A DNA stretch of 9,235 nucleotides from Bacteroidota bacterium. Its GTDB lineage: Bacteria > Bacteroidota > Bacteroidia > Chitinophagales > LD1. The notes beneath the pieces are model-generated. The model did no database searches. It worked only from the letters and a program-made list of their open reading frames with translations, and was not told the DNA's origin. Location of the stretch: assembly GCA_018267355.1 (NCBI GenBank), contig JAFDYP010000403.1:1-9235 (forward strand), written 5' to 3'. The translations under genes were made by a program, and so were the position numbers. Positions 6,106-9,235 of this stretch are shown here, piece after piece (position 1 is the first letter of the stretch; each line of letters opens with the position of its first letter).

Positions 6106-6570
6106 CTACAGGTCAGTACGCTCACGTATGAAGGTACAGATGGCGGGCAGGTCGTCATACTCATCATCGCTAAACTGGTAGCGCCCGGTATCCTGCATGA
6201 GTATGACCAGCTCAGATACTCCCTCAGAGGAAACAGTGTCCTGCACCAGGCCCCTCCTCACAGAATCTGTGTGACCTTTGAGAAAGCCGAGATGCTTGAT
6301 ATCGCGGAAATATATGCAGTACTCCATACCACCAAAGAGTGTCACTACCTCCAGCCGGCCATCGTACAGGAGCATCTCCCGGTATCCCTTGAGAGAGATC
6401 ATACCAAAGCCCGCAAAAAAGATAGCGCATACCACGCCCAGGCCCTGCAGGCCGGAGGAGTCTCCTACGGTGCCGATGAGTGCCAGCAGTATGAAGAAAA
6501 AAAACAGCGACCCGCTCACGATGATAGAGCGCTTTCCTGTCTTGTATCTGGCCTGGTAGTAGTCTTGCAT
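6106..6570 (-). CDS. Small two-helix membrane protein with C-terminal beta-rich domain
   Basis: I do not recognise this 154-residue protein as a named family. A short basic N-terminus (ARYKTGKR) leads into a very hydrophobic helix at about 15-34, a short loop, and a second helix at about 43-60. The remaining 90 residues look cytoplasmic and consist of predicted strands with a final helix (LPAICTFIRER), a layout like bacterial PH-type domains that follow a helical hairpin. The partial protein at the right end of the window has a comparable plan. The gene sits between the GT-C-like gene (25 bases upstream) and the dehydrogenase gene (38 bases downstream) on the same strand, so co-transcription is likely. 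The function is unknown; the PH-like reading is inferred from secondary-structure pattern only. Confidence 0.75.
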   Translation of the reverse strand: MQDYYQARYKTGKRSIIVSGSLFFFFILLALIGTVGDSSGLQGLGVVCAIFFAGFGMISLKGYREMLLYDGRLEVVTLFGGMEYCIYFRDIKHLGFLKGHTDSVRRGLVQDTVSSEGVSELVILMQDTGRYQFSDDEYDDLPAICTFIRERTDL

Positions 6571-6595
6571 ATGTTCGGTAGATTAATGTCGTATC

Positions 6596-8116
6596 TCAGC
6601 TTGTACGCTTCCTGAAAAGTACCATCTGCTCATCGAGCACGTTGAAAGCATAGGAGACCCACTTGCTGGTGATGAAGATGAAAAGGATGAGCGGTGCATA
6701 GCAGAAGAGGCCGCGCTTGTAGCCGGACTGCATCCAGCCTCCGGAGGAGAAAAGTGTCCCGTCCTCCTTCATCTGATAAAATACGAGCGTGTACGCGCCA
6801 TAGGCCAGGAAGAAGATCAGGAGAAACTCCCATTTGTCATCATTCAGATAGGAGCCGGCCAGCATAAGCAGCATGAACAGCCCGATGGTAAAGAAACTCG
6901 CTCCGGCTACAAACCATACCAGCAGCCAGAGCACAAAAGCGCCGAGGAGCACCTTGTTTTTCTGCTTGCTGAAATTGACCCCTACATTCAAAGCAAAGAC
7001 AATGATCAGGCCAGCGATACCTATGTAGAAAGTCAGGCCATAGATATTGTAGCTGCCCATGATCTCCCAGGCTGTAGAGATGACCTGCTTCATTTTGCCC
7101 GGATCATAAAATGCGGCTTTGATAAAAGGCCCTGCCTGGTCGCGCGGTACGTAGGCCTTCAGGAAGGCATTCCATATCAGGAACGGCACGACGCTGGTAG
7201 CGTAGATGAGTAGGTACTTGAACTTGCGCTCGCGGACAGCTACATAGAGCAGTACGGCCATGATGCCTCCGGCAAAAAGTACCGCCTCTGACCTGGTCCA
7301 GATACCGAAGATGACAGCGATAAAAGACAGATAGAAGAAGCCTTCGCGCCGCTGCTCATACCAGATCACAAAAGAAAGCACAGCGATAGAGGTGTAGATA
7401 GCACAAGGCAGGTTGGTGAGTGAGAAAGACGCATGGGCGAACATCTCGGGTACGATGACCGTGAGGAAGGTGAAAAGCATGGCACCCGTAGAGCCTACAA
7501 ATCTCCTGAGCAGCTGGTACATGATAAATATCCAGGAGATAAAAAAGAGGCTATTGATGAGGCGCGGGCTCTCCATGCCGTCCATATAGCAGATGGCATT
7601 GCACAGGGTAAGCAGCGGCGGATATAGCATGCGCGGGCCGCAGCCGTTCACGATATTGGGATTGGTCAGCATGGAGTTAGTGATCACATGCTCATGGGCT
7701 ACGGCCTTGGAGAGGAGGTCATAGCCGAGTATGGTGTCAAACTCTGCCGGTGGCCAGTAGAGGCACTTCTCGGTGATACCCCAGGCTAGATAGGCCGTCA
7801 TACCGGCCAGTACGATCCATACCAGCGTGAGCCAGCTCATGTCGGGCCTGGTAAACTTGCGCTGCCACGGCAGGGCGTTATGCTTTTTGTCACTATACAG
7901 CCTCAGCAGGCCAAATACGACGACCAGCGCTGCCACTGCGCCTGTCACAGCGCCCAGCGTGATGGAGTGCGTGAGGCGATCCAGCAGAAACATGATAAAC
8001 GTAGTAGTGCCCAGGCCTATGGGCATAGCGAGGGCCAGCAGTTCGCGGCCTTTAAAGTCGCGCGAGATGGCGGCGAGCAGCGAGAGGCCCAGTAGAAATA
8101 TAAGGATGAAGATCAT
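6596..8116 (-). CDS. Polytopic membrane protein, probable GT-C-type glycosyltransferase
   Basis: This is an inner-membrane protein of 506 residues with roughly 12-14 hydrophobic segments, the first at residues 1-17 and the last at about 470-486. The large loop after the fourth helix (about 114-170) carries acidic residues in WPPAEFDTILGYD (Asp127, Asp133), followed by PRMLYPPLL (161-169). An acidic residue in an outward-facing N-terminal loop is the hallmark of GT-C enzymes, which transfer sugars from polyprenyl-phosphate donors. A later TRSEAVLFAGG (274-284) resembles a conserved stretch in such proteins. GT-C members usually also have a soluble C-terminal domain, which is absent here. The neighbouring gene nine bases upstream may supply an equivalent one. 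Acceptor and donor cannot be told from the sequence. An alternative is a GT-C-like protein of other function, for example an O-antigen polymerase-like protein. Confidence 0.75.
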   Translation of the reverse strand: MIFILIFLLGLSLLAAISRDFKGRELLALAMPIGLGTTTFIMFLLDRLTHSITLGAVTGAVAALVVVFGLLRLYSDKKHNALPWQRKFTRPDMSWLTLVWIVLAGMTAYLAWGITEKCLYWPPAEFDTILGYDLLSKAVAHEHVITNSMLTNPNIVNGCGPRMLYPPLLTLCNAICYMDGMESPRLINSLFFISWIFIMYQLLRRFVGSTGAMLFTFLTVIVPEMFAHASFSLTNLPCAIYTSIAVLSFVIWYEQRREGFFYLSFIAVIFGIWTRSEAVLFAGGIMAVLLYVAVRERKFKYLLIYATSVVPFLIWNAFLKAYVPRDQAGPFIKAAFYDPGKMKQVISTAWEIMGSYNIYGLTFYIGIAGLIIVFALNVGVNFSKQKNKVLLGAFVLWLLVWFVAGASFFTIGLFMLLMLAGSYLNDDKWEFLLIFFLAYGAYTLVFYQMKEDGTLFSSGGWMQSGYKRGLFCYAPLILFIFITSKWVSYAFNVLDEQMVLFRKRTS

Positions 8117-8125
8117 TGGCGTCAG

Positions 8126-8716
8126 TTATTTTTTGAGAGGCAATACCATAAAAGGTTGCGGAGCGGTGACCGGCGTAGGAGATTTATCCAGGCCCCATCC
8201 GTTCACTGACATCACATAGTCAGCCTTGGCATAGAGGGGGCTATTGACAGAGTCGCCATAGACCACCTGGCGCGGATACAGGAAGTAGGTGACCCACGGC
8301 AGGTCTCCGCAGCTCTTGAAGCCCACCTGGCTGAGCACGGTGTGTGGCGGTATCATCACGATGGCATTCTCAGGAGTCAATTTGCGTACAGAGTCTATAT
8401 AGAGTATCTCGCCGGGTCCCCACTTCAGCACGTAGCGCTCCTGCAGGGTCTTGTCGGGATATTGCTCTATGGTCTTGAGGTTATTCTCCAGCATGGTATT
8501 GAGCAGCCAGTCATAGCCGGAGTTGACATAAGTATCAGTAGGGCTGGTAGGCTCATGATGCTGGAAGAGGAACATGATGAGCAGACCCGCAGCGGCTGCG
8601 CCTGCGAGATTGAAGAGGATGGCTTTGAATCCTGCACCTCCGCCGGAGGCAGGCTTGCCCGGTCGGGGTTTGGCTCCGGCGGGGGCGGCTTTCTTTGGCT
8701 TGTCAGCTGGCTTCAT
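8126..8716 (-). CDS. Single-pass membrane protein with extracytoplasmic domain, partner of the GT-C-like gene
   Basis: This protein of 196 residues belongs to no family I can name. Residues 1-30 are rich in Lys, Pro, Ala and Gly, suiting a disordered cytoplasmic tail. Residues 31-51 form one membrane helix, and 52-196 would lie outside the inner membrane. That domain contains YDWLLNTMLENN, TPENAIVMIPP and a later WVTYFLYPRQVVYGD, ending in a Lys-Lys. From memory, FLYPR-type motifs recur in soluble domains attached to or encoded beside bacterial GT-C glycosyltransferases; this is unconfirmed. The start is taken as ATG 8716. A frame-extending TTG three codons earlier (8725) is less likely. A TATACTTG sequence (8730-8723, minus strand), one base off the -7 consensus, lies just before it and would give an almost leaderless message. 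The stop is nine bases before the GT-C-like start, which implies co-expression. Confidence 0.75.
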   Translation of the reverse strand: MKPADKPKKAAPAGAKPRPGKPASGGGAGFKAILFNLAGAAAAGLLIMFLFQHHEPTSPTDTYVNSGYDWLLNTMLENNLKTIEQYPDKTLQERYVLKWGPGEILYIDSVRKLTPENAIVMIPPHTVLSQVGFKSCGDLPWVTYFLYPRQVVYGDSVNSPLYAKADYVMSVNGWGLDKSPTPVTAPQPFMVLPLKK

Positions 8717-8783
8717 ACCTGACAAGTATAGGGAGATTTTGGGAGAAAAGCGACCAGCAATAGCGCCGCCTTACCTCTCCCTG

Positions 8784-8806
8784 CCCTCTCCTAAAACAGG
8801 AGAGGG
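8784..8806. repeat. Perfect 9-bp stem hairpin, CCCTCTCCT/AGGAGAGGG repeat type
   Basis: CCCTCTCCT (8784-8792) and AGGAGAGGG (8798-8806) are exact reverse complements around the loop AAAAC, and a further CCTCTCC (8774-8780) precedes them. It lies between two minus-strand genes, 17 bases beyond the stop of the partial gene. It has no T run on the minus-strand side, so termination is uncertain. From memory, CCCTCTCC...GGAGAGGG hairpins are common dispersed intergenic repeats in many bacteria. The plus-strand frame reading SPKTGEG across it is the usual spurious translation of such repeats. Confidence 0.7.
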
Positions 8807-8822
8807 TAACAGCCAATACAAT

Positions 8823-9235
8823 TTAAGACGATTGTTTGGCTTTGGTGAGTCTGGACCAGGCACTCTCGTAGCCGAGGGCTACATCGGGGTGCACATGCTT
8901 GACGAAGGCGAGTATGCTATTGCGGTCCTGCTCGGGTGCGTCATAGAGCGATGGGAATGGCTCTACCTTCTCCCCATTGAGCCAGCCGGTGCCCTCAAAC
9001 GCATAGGAATAGTTGTACATCAAGTAACGGGTACGGGTGCGCACCGTGTAGAAGCGGGTCAGTTTGGAGAGCTCGTTTATCTCTTTCTTGTTCCAGACCT
9101 TACCGGCTTCATTGATATTATAAAAAGTGATGGACTGGCCGTCAGACTCTATTACGAGGCGGACATCCTTATAGAGGTATTCGCGCGCACGGGTGATGAA
9201 TAGCCACACAAAGAATGCAACGAATGCCAGAAATA
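8823..9235 (-). CDS. Membrane protein with C-terminal beta-rich domain, 5' end outside the window
   Basis: The minus-strand frame ending at TAA (8825-8823) is open to the window edge, so its start is missing. A GTG at 9209 could be read as a start, but the codons before it translate as LFLAFVAFF, continuing without a stop into VWLFITRAR. Together these make a membrane helix followed by basic residues, so the gene very probably begins further upstream. The visible part is at least 136 residues. After the helix come probable strands (VRLVIESDGQSITFYNI) and several aromatic-rich strands, then a helix (NSILAFVKHVHPDV) and a basic tail. The plan, membrane helix plus beta-rich domain plus helix, recalls the protein at 6106-6570. 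No family is recognised and the function is unknown. A 106-base gap holding a hairpin repeat separates it from the next gene, so co-transcription is less certain. Confidence 0.75.
   Translation of the reverse strand, partial: FLAFVAFFVWLFITRAREYLYKDVRLVIESDGQSITFYNINEAGKVWNKKEINELSKLTRFYTVRTRTRYLMYNYSYAFEGTGWLNGEKVEPFPSLYDAPEQDRNSILAFVKHVHPDVALGYESAWSRLTKAKQSS

Noticed and set aside
6271..6615. Plus-strand frames opposite the small two-helix membrane gene
   Set aside because: They are antisense to a frame with two clear membrane helices and tight operon spacing, and neither plus-strand product has a domain.
8784..8806. Hairpin as an intrinsic terminator
   Set aside because: The stem is strong, but no T run follows it on the minus strand in the direction of transcription, and the sequence resembles a dispersed repeat. 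It is kept as a repeat only.
576..8822. CRISPR array, retron or defence system
   Set aside because: No regularly spaced identical repeats, reverse transcriptase, nuclease or toxin-like genes are present. The repeats are palindromic single units of different types.
8574..9203. Plus-strand frame of 209 codons across the right end
   Set aside because: It runs antisense to two minus-strand genes and through the hairpin repeat, where it reads the familiar spurious peptide SPKTGEG. The opposite strand has a coherent membrane helix and a domain-like continuation.

Overview
The window looks like a chromosomal segment of a member of the Bacteroidota, possibly in or near the Chitinophagales. Three things point there. 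A DUF5686-type outer-membrane barrel with an N-terminal carboxypeptidase-regulatory-like domain is present. The Bacteroidota-style -7 element TAnnTTTG lies 9 to 54 bases before three of the plus-strand start codons. The family make-up of the small genes also fits. Base composition appears moderate (about half G+C by eye), and ATA is a normal, frequently used isoleucine codon. No phage, plasmid, tRNA, rRNA, CRISPR or transposase gene is visible.

The plus-strand half (1-5307) carries four genes. These are a class I glutamine amidotransferase of the PabA/TrpG type; an alpha/beta hydrolase with a complete Ser-Asp-His triad; an AcuB-like protein with two CBS domains and a C-terminal ACT-like domain; and an 851-residue DUF5686 outer-membrane protein. 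The last three each have a visible TAnnTTTG element just upstream, so they look separately transcribed. For the hydrolase and the CBS protein the promoter position favours an internal ATG over the longer TTG-initiated frame. The gaps after genes 1 and 3 hold dispersed-repeat sequence, including one repeat that appears to be interrupted by another, smaller palindromic repeat.

The minus-strand half (9235-5408) reads leftwards and converges on the DUF5686 gene. It starts with a small membrane protein cut by the window edge, followed by a hairpin repeat. Then comes a tight set of four genes (gaps of 9, 25 and 38 bases): a single-pass membrane protein with an extracytoplasmic domain, a 506-residue polytopic membrane protein resembling GT-C glycosyltransferases, a small two-helix membrane protein, and an atypical short-chain dehydrogenase/NAD-binding protein. 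The single-pass protein and the GT-C-like protein are nine bases apart and may act together in transferring a sugar on the outer face of the inner membrane. That pair is the least described part of the window.

Four intergenic spaces contain repeat-like palindromic or iterated sequence of four different kinds, which is the main non-coding signal here. Nothing in the window amounts to an obvious new defence or mobile system.
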